From Micromonospora sp. RP3T (GTDB taxonomy: Bacteria > Actinomycetota > Actinomycetes > Mycobacteriales > Micromonosporaceae): DNA of 59,245 bases. Shown piece after piece: positions 49,199 through 58,610 of this stretch. Below the pieces are notes generated by a model that saw only the letters and a program-made list of their open reading frames with translations, was not told the DNA's origin and did not search any database. Where the stretch lies: contig NZ_PYPS01000043.1 in NCBI RefSeq assembly GCF_003027925.1, positions 1 to 59,245 of the forward strand. Direction: 5' to 3'. The translations under genes were made by a program, and so were the position numbers. How positions within the stretch are numbered: position 1 is the stretch's first letter; every line of letters begins with the position of its first letter.

Positions 49199-50710
49199 GT
49201 GCCGAACGCGCAGCTCACGGTTGACCCGGCGTTCCGGGTCGGTCCGGCCGACCGCCGGATCTTCGGCTCCTTCGTCGAGCACATGGGGCGGTGCGTCTAC
49301 GGCGGGGTCTACGAACCGGGCCACCCGGACGCCGACCCGCGCGGCTTCCGTCGCGACGTGCTGGAGCTGACCCGGCAGATGGGCGTCTCCGTGGTCCGCT
49401 ACCCGGGCGGCAACTTCGTCTCCGGCTACCGCTGGGAGGACGGCGTCGGCCCGGCCGGTGACCGACCGCGCCGGCTCGACCTGGCCTGGAAGACGATCGA
49501 GACCAACGCGTTCGGGCTGAACGAGTTCATGACCTGGGCCGCCGAGGCCGACGTCGAGCCGATGATGGCGGTCAACCTCGGCACGCGCGGCGTCGCCGAG
49601 GCCTGCGACCTGCTGGAGTACGCCAACCACCCGGGCGGCACCCAACTCTCCGACCTGCGCCGCGAGCACGGCGCCGAGCAGCCGTACGGGGTGCGGCTGT
49701 GGTGCCTCGGCAACGAGATGGACGGCCCGTGGCAGGTCGGGCACAAGACCGCCGACGAGTACGGCCGGCTGGCCGCCGAGACCGCCCGCGCGATGAAGAT
49801 GATCGACCCGTCGATCAGCCTGGTCGCCTGCGGCAGCTCGAACCGGGGCATGCCCACGTTCGCCGGGTGGGAGGCGACCGTGCTGGAGCACACCTACGAG
49901 CACGTCGACTACATCTCCGCCCACACCTACTACGACCCCTCCGACGGGGACCGGGCCAGCATCCTCGCCTCCGCCGTCGACATGGACGCGTTCATCACCG
50001 AGGTGACGGCCACCGCCGACTACGTCGGCGCCAAGCTGCGGCAGAAGCGCAAGCTGAAGATCTCCTTCGACGAGTGGAACGTCTGGTACCAGTCGCGTCT
50101 CCAGGCCGACCTGGACCGGCGCGGCTGGGTGGAGGCGCCCGCGCTGATCGAGGACGACTACACAGCGGACGACGCGGTGGTGGTCGGCGACCTGCTGATC
50201 ACGCTGCTCCGGCACGCCGACCGGGTCGGGGTGGCCTGCCAGGCCCAGCTCGCCAACGTGATCGCCCCGATCCGCACCCGGACCGGCGGCCCGGCCTGGC
50301 GGCAGAGCATCTTCCACCCGTTCGCGCTGACCGCCCGGTACGCGCGCGGCACCGTGCTGCGCACCGAGCCGGTCGGCCCGACGTACGAGACCAAGCGGTA
50401 CGGCGACGTGCCGGTGCTGGACACCGTCGCCGTGCACGACGAGGAGACCGGCGAGCTGGCCGTCTTCGCGGTCAACCGGGGTCCGCAGGACCTCCCGCTC
50501 GAGGTGGACCTGCGCGGCCTGCCGGGGCTGCGCGGGGAAGCGCACACCACGCTCGCGGCCGGGGACGACCCGGCCGCCACGAACACCGAGGCGGACCCCG
50601 AGCGGGTCACGCCCCGGGAGCTCACCACCCCCACCCTCGACGGCGGCCGCTGCACCGTGGCGCTCCCCGCCACCTCCTGGAACCTGCTGCGCTTCACACC
50701 TCAGCAGTGA
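49199..50710 (+). CDS. abfA: Alpha-L-arabinofuranosidase, GH51
   Basis: The 503-residue enzyme is a GH51 arabinofuranosidase: FGSFVEHMGRCVYGGVYEPG at the start, VRYPGGNFVSGY, acid/base Glu in LWCLGNEMDGPWQ (~175) and nucleophile Glu in ISFDEWNVWY (~290). No signal peptide, so it removes arabinose from imported arabino-oligosaccharides in the cytoplasm. I prefer GTG 49199, eight bases after GGAAAGG, over GTG 49190, which lies in that ribosome site. First gene of the operon. Confidence 0.95.
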   Translation: MPNAQLTVDPAFRVGPADRRIFGSFVEHMGRCVYGGVYEPGHPDADPRGFRRDVLELTRQMGVSVVRYPGGNFVSGYRWEDGVGPAGDRPRRLDLAWKTIETNAFGLNEFMTWAAEADVEPMMAVNLGTRGVAEACDLLEYANHPGGTQLSDLRREHGAEQPYGVRLWCLGNEMDGPWQVGHKTADEYGRLAAETARAMKMIDPSISLVACGSSNRGMPTFAGWEATVLEHTYEHVDYISAHTYYDPSDGDRASILASAVDMDAFITEVTATADYVGAKLRQKRKLKISFDEWNVWYQSRLQADLDRRGWVEAPALIEDDYTADDAVVVGDLLITLLRHADRVGVACQAQLANVIAPIRTRTGGPAWRQSIFHPFALTARYARGTVLRTEPVGPTYETKRYGDVPVLDTVAVHDEETGELAVFAVNRGPQDLPLEVDLRGLPGLRGEAHTTLAAGDDPAATNTEADPERVTPRELTTPTLDGGRCTVALPATSWNLLRFTPQQ

Positions 50711-50748
50711 CCGGCCCATACTCCACATCCGTCCCCCAAGGAGTTCCC

Positions 50749-52083
50749 ATGATCCAGAACGAGTTGAGCCGGCGGCGTCTGCTCGGCCTCGGCGTCGGCC
50801 TCGGCGCGGCGGCCTCGCTGACCCTGGCCGGATGCGGTGGCGGCAGCAGCAGTCCCGACCGCGCCGGCTCGGCCGGCAACGGCGGCAAGGACTACACCGG
50901 CCCCAAGGTCGACCTGAAGCTGTGGAACGGCTTCACCGGCGGCGACGGCGAGATCTTCAAGACGCTGGTCCAGCAGTTCAACACCGAGCACCAGAACATC
51001 GCGGTCAGCGTGGTCACCTACGAGTGGGCGGACTACTACAGCAAGCTGCCCGGCGCGGTCTCCAGCGGCAGCGGGCCGGACATCGCGGTCATGCACATGG
51101 ACCAGCTCGCCACGTTCGCCGCCCGCGGCACGATCAGCGAGCTGGACGACGTGGCCAAGACGCTGGAGCTCAGTGAGGGCGACTTCGCCCCCACGGTGTG
51201 GAAGGGCGGGCTGTACAACGAGAAGCGGTACGGCATCCCGCTGGACATGCACCCGCTGGGCTTCTACTACAACAAGGCGGTCATGCAGAAGGCCGGCCTG
51301 GACCCGGAGAAGCCGCCGACCACCCGGGACGAGTACACCGCCGCGCTGACCGAGCTGAAGAAGTCGGGCGTGCAGGGCTTCTGGGTCAGCCCGTTCCAGT
51401 TCACCGGCGGCATGACGTTCTACAGCCTGCTGCACCAGTGGGGCGGGAAGCTCTTCGACGACGAGGTGGCCAAGGCGACGTTCAACTCCGACCCGGCTGT
51501 CGAGGCGTGCACCTGGCTGGTCGACCTGATCAAGCAGGGCCACTCGCCGGCCAACGTCGGCCAGGACGCCGACTACCTGGCGTTCAAGAGCGGCAAGAAC
51601 GCGTTCAACTGGAACGGCATCTGGCAGATCAACGACCTGAAGAAGAGCCCGAACGTGCAGTGGGGTGTGGCGCCGCTGCCCCAGATCGGCAGCCAGCAGG
51701 CCGCCTGGGCGAACTCGCACAACTTCACCATCGTCAAGCAGCGCTCGGCGAACGAGAACAAGGTCGCCGGCGCCAAGGTCTTCATCAACTGGCTGAGCGA
51801 GCACTCGCTGGACTGGGCCAAGGGCGGCCAGGTGCCGGCCCGCAAGGAGGTCCGGGAGAGCGCCGAGTTCAAGGCGCTCACCGAGGTCAACGCGCTCGCC
51901 CCGGAGCTGGAGTACGCGGCGTTCCCGCCAGCCGCACCGGGCCTCGGCGAGGTCATCCTGACGTTCTACAACGCCTTCAACGAGGCCGCGCTGAACAAGA
52001 AGTCGCCGAAGCAGGCGCTCGACGACGGCGTGGCCAAGGCCAACAAGCAGCTCGAGGACAACCGCAAGAAGTACGGGAACTGA
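50749..52083 (+). CDS. Sugar-binding lipoprotein of the arabinan ABC transporter
   Basis: The 444-residue protein has a Tat-like signal (ELSRRRLLGLGVGLGAAASL) with lipobox LAGC, and a type II binding-protein fold (SBP_bac_1): LKLWNGFTGGDGEIFKTLVQ, AVSSGSGPDIAVMHMDQL, YGIPLDMHPLGFYYNKAV, NAFNWNGIWQ. It should bind arabino-oligosaccharides outside the cell and deliver them to the two permeases that follow. Start ATG 50749 after AAGGAG. Confidence 0.93.
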   Translation: MIQNELSRRRLLGLGVGLGAAASLTLAGCGGGSSSPDRAGSAGNGGKDYTGPKVDLKLWNGFTGGDGEIFKTLVQQFNTEHQNIAVSVVTYEWADYYSKLPGAVSSGSGPDIAVMHMDQLATFAARGTISELDDVAKTLELSEGDFAPTVWKGGLYNEKRYGIPLDMHPLGFYYNKAVMQKAGLDPEKPPTTRDEYTAALTELKKSGVQGFWVSPFQFTGGMTFYSLLHQWGGKLFDDEVAKATFNSDPAVEACTWLVDLIKQGHSPANVGQDADYLAFKSGKNAFNWNGIWQINDLKKSPNVQWGVAPLPQIGSQQAAWANSHNFTIVKQRSANENKVAGAKVFINWLSEHSLDWAKGGQVPARKEVRESAEFKALTEVNALAPELEYAAFPPAAPGLGEVILTFYNAFNEAALNKKSPKQALDDGVAKANKQLEDNRKKYGN

Positions 52084-52089
52084 TCCGTC

Positions 52090-53052
52090 GTGGCCGACGT
52101 GATCGAGGTCGGGGCGGCGCGGAACGACGCGCCGCCCCCGGCGGGGCGTACCCGGCGCCGGGGCGTGACGGAACGCGGCAACCGCTCGACGCCGTACCTC
52201 TTCCTCGCGCCCTACCTGGTCCTGTTCGGCGTCTTCGGGCTGGCGCCGATCCTGTTCGGCGTCTGGATCAGCCTGCACCAGTGGGACCTCCAGCTGCCCA
52301 ACCGGCCGTTCATCGGGCTGGACAACTACCAGGACCTGTTCTCCAGTGACTCGGCCATCTACGGGGACTGGTGGTCCAGCGTCCGGGCGACCGGCATCTT
52401 CACGCTGTTCTCGGTGCCGCTGCTGGTGGTGATCCCGCTGGGGCTGGCGCTGCTGCTCAACCGCTCGTTCCCCGGCCGCACGTTCTTCCGGGCCGCGTTC
52501 TTCGCCCCGTACGTGCTGGGCGTGGCGGTGATCGGCCTGCTCTGGCGCTTCCTGCTGGACGCCAACCTGGGCCTGGTCAACCGGGTGCTCGGCGCGGTCG
52601 GGCTGCCGTCGGACACGCCGTGGGTCACCGACGTGCCGTGGGCCTGGATCTCCCTGGTCGGCGTGACCGTGTGGTGGACCTGCGGCTTCAACGCGGTGAT
52701 CTACCTGGCCGGCCTCCAGGACATCGCGCCGGAGCTGTACGAGGCGGCGAAGGTCGACGGCGCCGGCGGGTGGGACCGGTTCCGCCACGTGACGATCCCC
52801 GGCCTGCGCCCGGTCATGCTCTTCGTCCTCACCACCACGATCCTCGCCTCGGCGAACGTCTTCGGGCAGGCGCTCCTGATCACCCAGGGCGCGCCGGGCG
52901 AGCAGACCCGGACCGTGGTCTGGCGGATCGTGGACGAGGGCCTACGTGACTACGACGCCGGTCGGGCCGCCGCGATGAGCGTGTTCTTCGCGCTGATGCT
53001 GGCCGTGGTGAGCGTCGTCAACTTCCGGCTGTTCCGCTACCGGGAAGACTGA
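52090..53052 (+). CDS. Sugar ABC transporter permease, MalF/UgpA type
   Basis: The 320-residue permease has six helices and the EAA loop YEAAKVDGAGGWDRFRHVTI (~220). Start GTG 52090, six bases after the stop of the binding-protein gene. Works with the next permease; no ATPase is encoded here, so a shared MsiK-type ATPase elsewhere is needed, as is usual in actinomycetes. Confidence 0.93.
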   Translation: MADVIEVGAARNDAPPPAGRTRRRGVTERGNRSTPYLFLAPYLVLFGVFGLAPILFGVWISLHQWDLQLPNRPFIGLDNYQDLFSSDSAIYGDWWSSVRATGIFTLFSVPLLVVIPLGLALLLNRSFPGRTFFRAAFFAPYVLGVAVIGLLWRFLLDANLGLVNRVLGAVGLPSDTPWVTDVPWAWISLVGVTVWWTCGFNAVIYLAGLQDIAPELYEAAKVDGAGGWDRFRHVTIPGLRPVMLFVLTTTILASANVFGQALLITQGAPGEQTRTVVWRIVDEGLRDYDAGRAAAMSVFFALMLAVVSVVNFRLFRYRED

Positions 53053-53062
53053 GGGCCCGACC

Positions 53063-53887
53063 ATGTCGAAACTGCGCCCGGTGCTGCGCTACGCCGTACT
53101 GCTCCTGATCACCGCGATCTTCGTGACCCCCGTGGTGTGGATGCTGTTGACGTCGGTGAAGACGTACGACGCCGCCCAGCAGGTCCCGCCGAGTTGGCTG
53201 CCGAACCCGTTCTCCACCTACGGCTACGACCGGATCCTGAACGACACCGCCAACCCGGTGCTGCGCTGGTTCCTCAACAGCATGCTGGCGGCCACCCTGC
53301 ACACGCTGCTGGTGCTGGTCACCGCGTCGATGGCCGCGTACGCGCTGGCCCGGATGCGGTTCCGCGGTCGCGGCCTGCTGTTCGCGCTGATCGTCGGCAC
53401 GCTCTTCCTGCCGCCCACCTCGCTGATCATCCCGAACTTCATCATCGCCGAGAAGCTCAGCTGGATCGACACGCTGACCGTGGTGGTGGTGCCCGGCGCG
53501 GCGAGCGCGTTCGGGGTGTTCTTCCTGCGCCAGTTCTTCCTCTCCATCCCGGCCGAGCTGGAGGAGGCGGCGGTGCTGGACGGCGCCAACCAGTGGCAGA
53601 TCTTCCGGCAGGTGCTGCTGCCGCTGTCGAAACCGGCCCTGGCCACGCTGGCGGTGTTGTCGTTCCTGACCAACTGGAACGACTTCCTCTGGCCGGTGTA
53701 CGTGTTGTTCAGCCCCGAGCGGCTGACCCTGCCGGCGGGCCTGGGCCTGCTCCAGGGCGCGTACGTGACCGACTATCCGGTGATCATGGCGGGTGCGATG
53801 CTGGCCAGCGTACCGGTGCTGATCCTGTTCGTGTTCGCCCAGCGCCACGTCATCCAGGGCGTCTCCCGCAGCGGCCTGAAGGGATGA
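53063..53887 (+). CDS. Sugar ABC transporter permease, MalG/UgpE type
   Basis: The 274-residue permease has six helices and the EAA loop EEAAVLDGANQWQIFRQVLL (~175). It forms a heterodimer with the preceding permease. ATG 53063; its TGA overlaps the ATG of the GH43 gene (ATGA). Confidence 0.93.
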   Translation: MSKLRPVLRYAVLLLITAIFVTPVVWMLLTSVKTYDAAQQVPPSWLPNPFSTYGYDRILNDTANPVLRWFLNSMLAATLHTLLVLVTASMAAYALARMRFRGRGLLFALIVGTLFLPPTSLIIPNFIIAEKLSWIDTLTVVVVPGAASAFGVFFLRQFFLSIPAELEEAAVLDGANQWQIFRQVLLPLSKPALATLAVLSFLTNWNDFLWPVYVLFSPERLTLPAGLGLLQGAYVTDYPVIMAGAMLASVPVLILFVFAQRHVIQGVSRSGLKG

Positions 53888-54906
53888 CCGGCCGACCCAC
53901 CAGGCGGCGCGGCGCGGTGGCAGTGGCCACCGCGCCGCTGCTCGCCGCGCTGCTCGTCGCCGGTTGTGACGGCGGCTCCACCCCATCGAGTACGCCGGAG
54001 GGCGCACGCGTGTTCACCAACCCGGTCGTCCGGACCGACGCCCCCGACCCGCAGGCGATCAAGGTCGGCGACACCTGGTACCTGTTCCACACCAACGCGG
54101 GCGGCCGGAACGTCCCGGTGCTCACCTCGCCGGACCTGGTCGAGTGGACCGAGGCCGGTGACGCGCTGCCGGAGCTGCCGGACTGGGCGGACGCCGGCAA
54201 GACGTGGGCGCCGGAGGCGATCCAGCTCGCCCCGGACCGGTTCGTCCTCTACTACACCGTCGCCGACCGCGCCTCCGGCCGGCAGTGCCTGGGTCGGGCG
54301 GTGGCCAGCACGCCGCTCGGGCCGTACCTGGACGACTCCGACAAGCCGCTGGTCTGTCAGGCGGACCTGGGCGGCTCGATCGACGCCAGCCCGTTCCGGG
54401 ACACCGACGGCAGTCTCTGGCTGCTGTGGAAGAACGACGGCAACGCGATCGGGGTGGACACCTGGCTCTGGTCGCAGCGTCTGACGCCGGACGGGCTGCG
54501 GCTGACCGGCCCGGCCACGAAGCTGCTGAAGCAGACCGAGCCGTGGGAGGGCACCCTGATCGAGGGGCCGTTCTTCCGCCGGCACGACGGGAAGCTGTTC
54601 CTGTTCTTCGCCGCGAACGCCTACGACAGGGACGTCTACGCCGAGGGGTACGCGGTCTGCGAGAGCCCGACCGGCCCGTGCGTGAAGGCGCCGGAGAACC
54701 CGATCCTGAAGAGCAACGATGTGGCCACCGGGCCGGGGCACGCCTCGATCGTCGAGCGGGACGGCCGCACCTGGCTGCTCTACCACGCGTGGCCGCCGGG
54801 TCAGGAGGGCACCACCGACCCGGGCCGCCAGATCTGGCTGAACGAGCTGGTCTGGACCGACGGCAAGCCGTCCGTCCGCGGCCCCCTCCGCGAGGTGCAG
54901 CGGTAA
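53884..54906 (+). CDS. Secreted GH43 lipoprotein (arabinanase/xylosidase-like)
   Basis: The 340-residue protein has a signal peptide with lipobox LVAGC, so it is anchored outside. The five-blade propeller of GH43 is recognised from VVRTDAPDPQAIKVGDTWYL (general base Asp), GSIDASPFRD (pKa-modulating Asp) and TLIEGPFFRR (acid Glu). It likely cuts arabinan or arabinoxylan to fragments that the transporter imports and GH51 finishes. Translationally coupled to the permease gene; last gene of the operon, ending in a repeat. Confidence 0.93.
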   Translation: MTGRPTRRRGAVAVATAPLLAALLVAGCDGGSTPSSTPEGARVFTNPVVRTDAPDPQAIKVGDTWYLFHTNAGGRNVPVLTSPDLVEWTEAGDALPELPDWADAGKTWAPEAIQLAPDRFVLYYTVADRASGRQCLGRAVASTPLGPYLDDSDKPLVCQADLGGSIDASPFRDTDGSLWLLWKNDGNAIGVDTWLWSQRLTPDGLRLTGPATKLLKQTEPWEGTLIEGPFFRRHDGKLFLFFAANAYDRDVYAEGYAVCESPTGPCVKAPENPILKSNDVATGPGHASIVERDGRTWLLYHAWPPGQEGTTDPGRQIWLNELVWTDGKPSVRGPLREVQR

Positions 54907-54987
54907 GGCGGGGGCCCCGCTTAACGCTTTCGGTAGAGGCGGGGGCCCCGCTTAACACTCAGGTGTTAAGCGGGCCCCCGCCTTACC
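54902..54987. repeat. Repeat with two left arms competing for one right arm, GGGGCCCC/TTAAC family
   Basis: GTAAGGCGGGGGCCCCGCTT (start of 54903-54925) and GGCGGGGGCCCCGCTTAACA (start of 54938-54958) can each pair with GTGTTAAGCGGGCCCCCGCC and the CTTACC after it (54963-54987), with a one-base bulge. The first arm overlaps the TAA of the GH43 gene. The unit CTTAACGCTTTCGGTAGAGG matches 9017-9036. Located between convergent genes, so at least a terminator. Confidence 0.85.
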
Positions 54988-54996
54988 ACTGCGGCG

Positions 54997-56493
54997 TCAG
55001 GGGGTGGGGGCGGGCTCGGGAGTGTCCTCCGCGTGCTCGCGGCGGGCCAGCCGGTTCTTGCGGTGCCCGTAGCCGAAGTAGATGATCGCGCCGAGCGCCA
55101 TCCAGATCAGGAACCGCACCCAGGTCTCCACCGACAGGTTGAGGCTGAGGTAGAGGCAGGCCACCGCCGTGACGATCGGCAGCACCGGCGAGAACGGCAC
55201 CTTGAACGGCCGCTCCAGGTCGGGGCGCTTCTTGCGCAGGATCGGCACCGCGATGGCGACCAGCATGAACGCGCAGAGCGCGCCGATGCTGACCAGGTCG
55301 GCCAGCGCGGAGAGCGGCAGGAAGCCGGCGAGCAGCGCCACCACCACCGTCATGATCGCGGCGATCCGGTACGGGGTGCCCCAGCGCGGGTGCACCTTGG
55401 CGATCGACGGCGGGATGAGCCCGTCGCGGGCGATGGCGAAGCCGATCCGGCCCATGGCCACCAGGTCGACCAGGATGACGCTGGTCAGACCGGCGACGGC
55501 GGCGATGGAGACGAGCACCGCGGCCCAGCCGGCGCCGACCGCCCGGAACGCGGACGCGATCGGCGCGCCCTCGTCGATCTCGGTGTACTTCACCATGCCG
55601 ACCACGACCAGCGAGACACCGATGTACAGCGCGGTGGAGATGACAAGCGTGCCGAGCAGTCCGAGCGGCAGGTCGCGCTTGGGCTTGCGGGTCTCCTCAC
55701 CCAGGTTCGCCACGGCCTCGAATCCGGTGTACGCGAAGAACACCACGGCGGCGGCGGTGAGCACCCCGACGAAGCCGAACACGGACGGCTCCAGCCCGAA
55801 CAGGAGCTGGGTCACCGGCTGTTTGATGCCGTCGTCACCGGCGCCGGCCGGCTCGGCGGACGGGATGAACGGGGTGAGGTTGGCCGACTTCACGAAGAAC
55901 AGGCCGGCGATGATGACGAAGGCACAGATCGCCACCTTCACCAGCACGAGCAGGTTGGTGACCCGGGCGGACTCGCGGATGCCGACGATGGCCACCACAC
56001 CGAGGATCAGCACGATGCCGATCGCGCCGAGGTTGACGATGCTGCCTTCCTCGGCGAACCAGGCGCTGGGCAGGCCGAACAGGTCGGTGAGATAGCCGGA
56101 CCAGCCCCGGGCCACCACCGCCGCGCCGAGTGAGAACTCCAGCAGCAGGTCCCAGCCGATGATCCAGGCGACGATCTCGCCCATGGTGGCGTACGCGTAG
56201 GTGTAGGCGCTGCCGGCGGTCGGCACGCTGGAGGCCAGCTCGGCGTAGCAGAGCGCGGCGAGCAGCGCGACCAGGCCGGCGATGCCGAAGGAGATCACCA
56301 CGCCCGGGCCCGCGCTGTTCTTCGCCTCCACGCCGGTCAGCGTGAAGATCCCGGTGCCGATCACGATCCCGATGCCGAAGCCCATCAGGTCGACGGGCCC
56401 GAGCCGGCGGCGCAGCCCCGGCTTGCCGTCCTCGCCGTCGGCGTCGCCCTGGGCGATGACGTCCTGGATCGGCTTGGTCCGCAGGACTGACAT
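54997..56493 (-). CDS. APC-family amino acid permease (YfnA/CAT-like)
   Basis: The 498-residue permease has about 12-14 helices with GFGIGIVIGTGIFTLTGVEA (substrate-binding break of helix 1), VVFFAYTGFEAVANLGEETR (helix 6) and a late FKVPFSPVLP motif typical of the cationic amino acid transporter group. It should import an amino acid by proton coupling. Start ATG 56493 after GGGGGAGA. The tail is charged. Confidence 0.92.
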   Translation of the reverse strand: MSVLRTKPIQDVIAQGDADGEDGKPGLRRRLGPVDLMGFGIGIVIGTGIFTLTGVEAKNSAGPGVVISFGIAGLVALLAALCYAELASSVPTAGSAYTYAYATMGEIVAWIIGWDLLLEFSLGAAVVARGWSGYLTDLFGLPSAWFAEEGSIVNLGAIGIVLILGVVAIVGIRESARVTNLLVLVKVAICAFVIIAGLFFVKSANLTPFIPSAEPAGAGDDGIKQPVTQLLFGLEPSVFGFVGVLTAAAVVFFAYTGFEAVANLGEETRKPKRDLPLGLLGTLVISTALYIGVSLVVVGMVKYTEIDEGAPIASAFRAVGAGWAAVLVSIAAVAGLTSVILVDLVAMGRIGFAIARDGLIPPSIAKVHPRWGTPYRIAAIMTVVVALLAGFLPLSALADLVSIGALCAFMLVAIAVPILRKKRPDLERPFKVPFSPVLPIVTAVACLYLSLNLSVETWVRFLIWMALGAIIYFGYGHRKNRLARREHAEDTPEPAPTP

Positions 56494-56693
56494 GGATCAT
56501 CTCCCCCAACGGTGCGACCACCGTGGTCGGCGGTCCGTGACCGGCCAAGCTACCCAGCGGTTCCGGTCCCCAATCCGGTACGGGAGGTGTCGGAATGGTC
56601 ACGATCCGGCGGCGTGGGCCGGCTCACCCGTGGCCCGTTCCGGCACGGCCGGCATCGATCCGGTCCAGGGTCTTGCGCCGGATCGGGATTGAT

Positions 56694-56702
56694 GAAAGTT
56701 TC
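56694..56702 (+). promoter_or_regulatory. GAAAGTTTC palindrome upstream of the GHL10 hydrolase
   Basis: GAAAGTTTC, in the context TTGATGAAAGTTTCCTACT, is a nine-base palindrome about 90 bases before the ATG at 56790. Motifs of the form GGAAAGTTTCC are seen upstream of secreted glycosidase genes in actinomycetes, as I recall it; the factor is not assigned here. Confidence 0.45.
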
Positions 56703-56789
56703 CTACTCGTGACGCACATTGCACGGCGAATCTTGCCGACAGCGGCGGCGTCACCCGTCCCCCCGGACCCGACGAAGGGACCGCACCGC

Positions 56790-58448
56790 ATGAAGGCAAC
56801 TCCGCTCAGAGCCGCCGCGCTGGCCGTGGCGCTGCTCGGCGCGCTGGTCGCCGGCACCCCGGCGCAGGCCGCGCCGGCCGAGACGACCACTGACTCCACC
56901 ATCGACTGCGTCACCGACCCGGCCACCCCCAAGCGACAGTTCCGGGCCATGTGGATCGCCTCCGTGACGAACATCGACTGGCCCAGCAAGGACTCCTGGA
57001 CCGCGCCGGACCAGGTCGCCAAGCAGAAGGCCGAATACCTGGGCTGGCTCGACCTGGCCCGGAAGCTCAACCACAACGCCGTCGTGGTCCAGGTCCGTCC
57101 GACCGCCGACGCGTTCTGGCCGTCGCCGTACGAGCCGTGGTCGGAATACCTGACCGGGGTACGCGGCAAGAACCCGGGCTGGGACCCGCTGGCTTTCCTG
57201 GTCGCCGAGTCGCACAAGCGGAACCTGGAGTTCCACGCCTGGTTCAACCCGTACCGCGTCTCCATGCCGGCCCCCGGTGGCGCCGGCGCCGACCTGTCGC
57301 AACTCGCCCCGGACAGCCCGGCCCGGGCGCACCCGGACTGGGTGTTCGCCTACCCGCCGGCCGGCGTCGCCGGCAGCCGGCTCTACTACAACCCCGGCAT
57401 CCCGGCGGTCCGCGAGTTCGTCCAGACCGCGATGATGGACGCGGTCAACCGGTACGACGTCGACGGCGTGCACTTCGACGACTACTTCTACCCGTACCCG
57501 AGCGGCACCTGGCAGGTGCCCGACGACGCCACGTTCGCACAGTACAACCGAGGCTTCACGGACAAGGCCGACTGGCGGCGGGACAACATCAACCTGCTGA
57601 TGCAGGAGATGAACGCCAAGATCAAGGCGGCCAAGCCGTGGGTGAAGTTCGGCGCCAGCCCGTTCGGGATCTGGCGCAACGCCTCGGCCGACCCGAACGG
57701 CTCGGACACCACCGGCTCGCAGTCGTACGACATCATCTCCGCCGACACCCGTAAGTGGATCAAGGAGGAGTGGATCGACTACGTCGTGCCGCAGCTCTAC
57801 TGGTACATCGGCCAGTACCCGGCCGCCGACTACGCCCGGCTGGTGCCGTGGTGGGCCGAGCAGGTGCGCGGCACCAGGGTCCAGCTCTACATCGGCCAGG
57901 CCGACTACAAGAGCGGCGAGCCGGCGTACGGGTCGTTCTGGATGAACCCGCGCGAACTGTCCGACCACCTCACGCTCAACCGGTCGTACCCGGAGGTGCT
58001 CGGCAACGTGCACTTCTCCGCGGTGCAGGTCCGGGCCAACCGGCTCGGCGCCACCGACATCTACGCGGCCGAGCACTACTCGCGCCCCGCGCTGGTGCCC
58101 ACCATGACGCACCTGCCGCACAAGCCGCTGCTGTTCCCGGTGGTCACCCGGGCCCAGCGGGAGGCGGACGGGGTACGGCTGAGCTGGCGGCAACCCGCCG
58201 ACGGCAAGGGCCCGCTCGGCACCGCCACCTCGTACGCGATCTACCGGTTCGACGGCCTCGGCCTGGCCGGGCGCTGCGACTTCGCCGACGCGTCCCACCT
58301 GGTCGGCACCGTCCGGGCCACCGACGGTGACGTGCAGTCCTGGGTGGACACCACGGCGGTCGCCGGCAAGCGCTACACCTACCACGTGACCGCGCTGGAC
58401 CGCCTGGCGAACGAGAGCCCGGCCAGCCCGCCGCGCTTCGTCCGCTGA
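56790..58448 (+). CDS. Secreted glycoside-hydrolase-like 10 (GHL10/YddW) family protein
   Basis: The 552-residue protein has a signal peptide (to AQAAPAE, about 30) and a TIM-barrel GHL10 domain: RAMWIASVTNIDWPS, NAVVVQVRPTADAFWPS, EFHAWFNPYR, DGVHFDDYFYPYP (Asp pair) and WIDYVVPQLYWYIG. A C-terminal fibronectin-III-like domain begins around 460 (VRLSWRQPADG). The family includes enzymes acting on peptidoglycan or its naked glycan strands. Start ATG 56790 after GAAGGGA. Followed by a terminator. Confidence 0.92.
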   Translation: MKATPLRAAALAVALLGALVAGTPAQAAPAETTTDSTIDCVTDPATPKRQFRAMWIASVTNIDWPSKDSWTAPDQVAKQKAEYLGWLDLARKLNHNAVVVQVRPTADAFWPSPYEPWSEYLTGVRGKNPGWDPLAFLVAESHKRNLEFHAWFNPYRVSMPAPGGAGADLSQLAPDSPARAHPDWVFAYPPAGVAGSRLYYNPGIPAVREFVQTAMMDAVNRYDVDGVHFDDYFYPYPSGTWQVPDDATFAQYNRGFTDKADWRRDNINLLMQEMNAKIKAAKPWVKFGASPFGIWRNASADPNGSDTTGSQSYDIISADTRKWIKEEWIDYVVPQLYWYIGQYPAADYARLVPWWAEQVRGTRVQLYIGQADYKSGEPAYGSFWMNPRELSDHLTLNRSYPEVLGNVHFSAVQVRANRLGATDIYAAEHYSRPALVPTMTHLPHKPLLFPVVTRAQREADGVRLSWRQPADGKGPLGTATSYAIYRFDGLGLAGRCDFADASHLVGTVRATDGDVQSWVDTTAVAGKRYTYHVTALDRLANESPASPPRFVR

Positions 58449-58455
58449 CCCGCCG

Positions 58456-58495
58456 CGAATGCCCCCGGACCGCCACCGCGACCCGGGGGCATTCG
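58456..58495 (+). terminator. Terminator after the GHL10 hydrolase gene
   Basis: CGAATGCCCCCGG (58456-58468) and CCGGGGGCATTCG (58483-58495) form a perfect 13-bp stem with a 14-base loop, seven bases after the stop. Confidence 0.9.
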
Positions 58496-58610
58496 TCTGT
58501 TCGGGCGGATGTCAGCGAGCCGTTCCCCCGGCCATCGCCACAGGTCATCCCACTGATCGACACTCTTCCACATCCGGAGACCCCGGCCCACCGTCCCGAC
58601 GGAGGTACCC

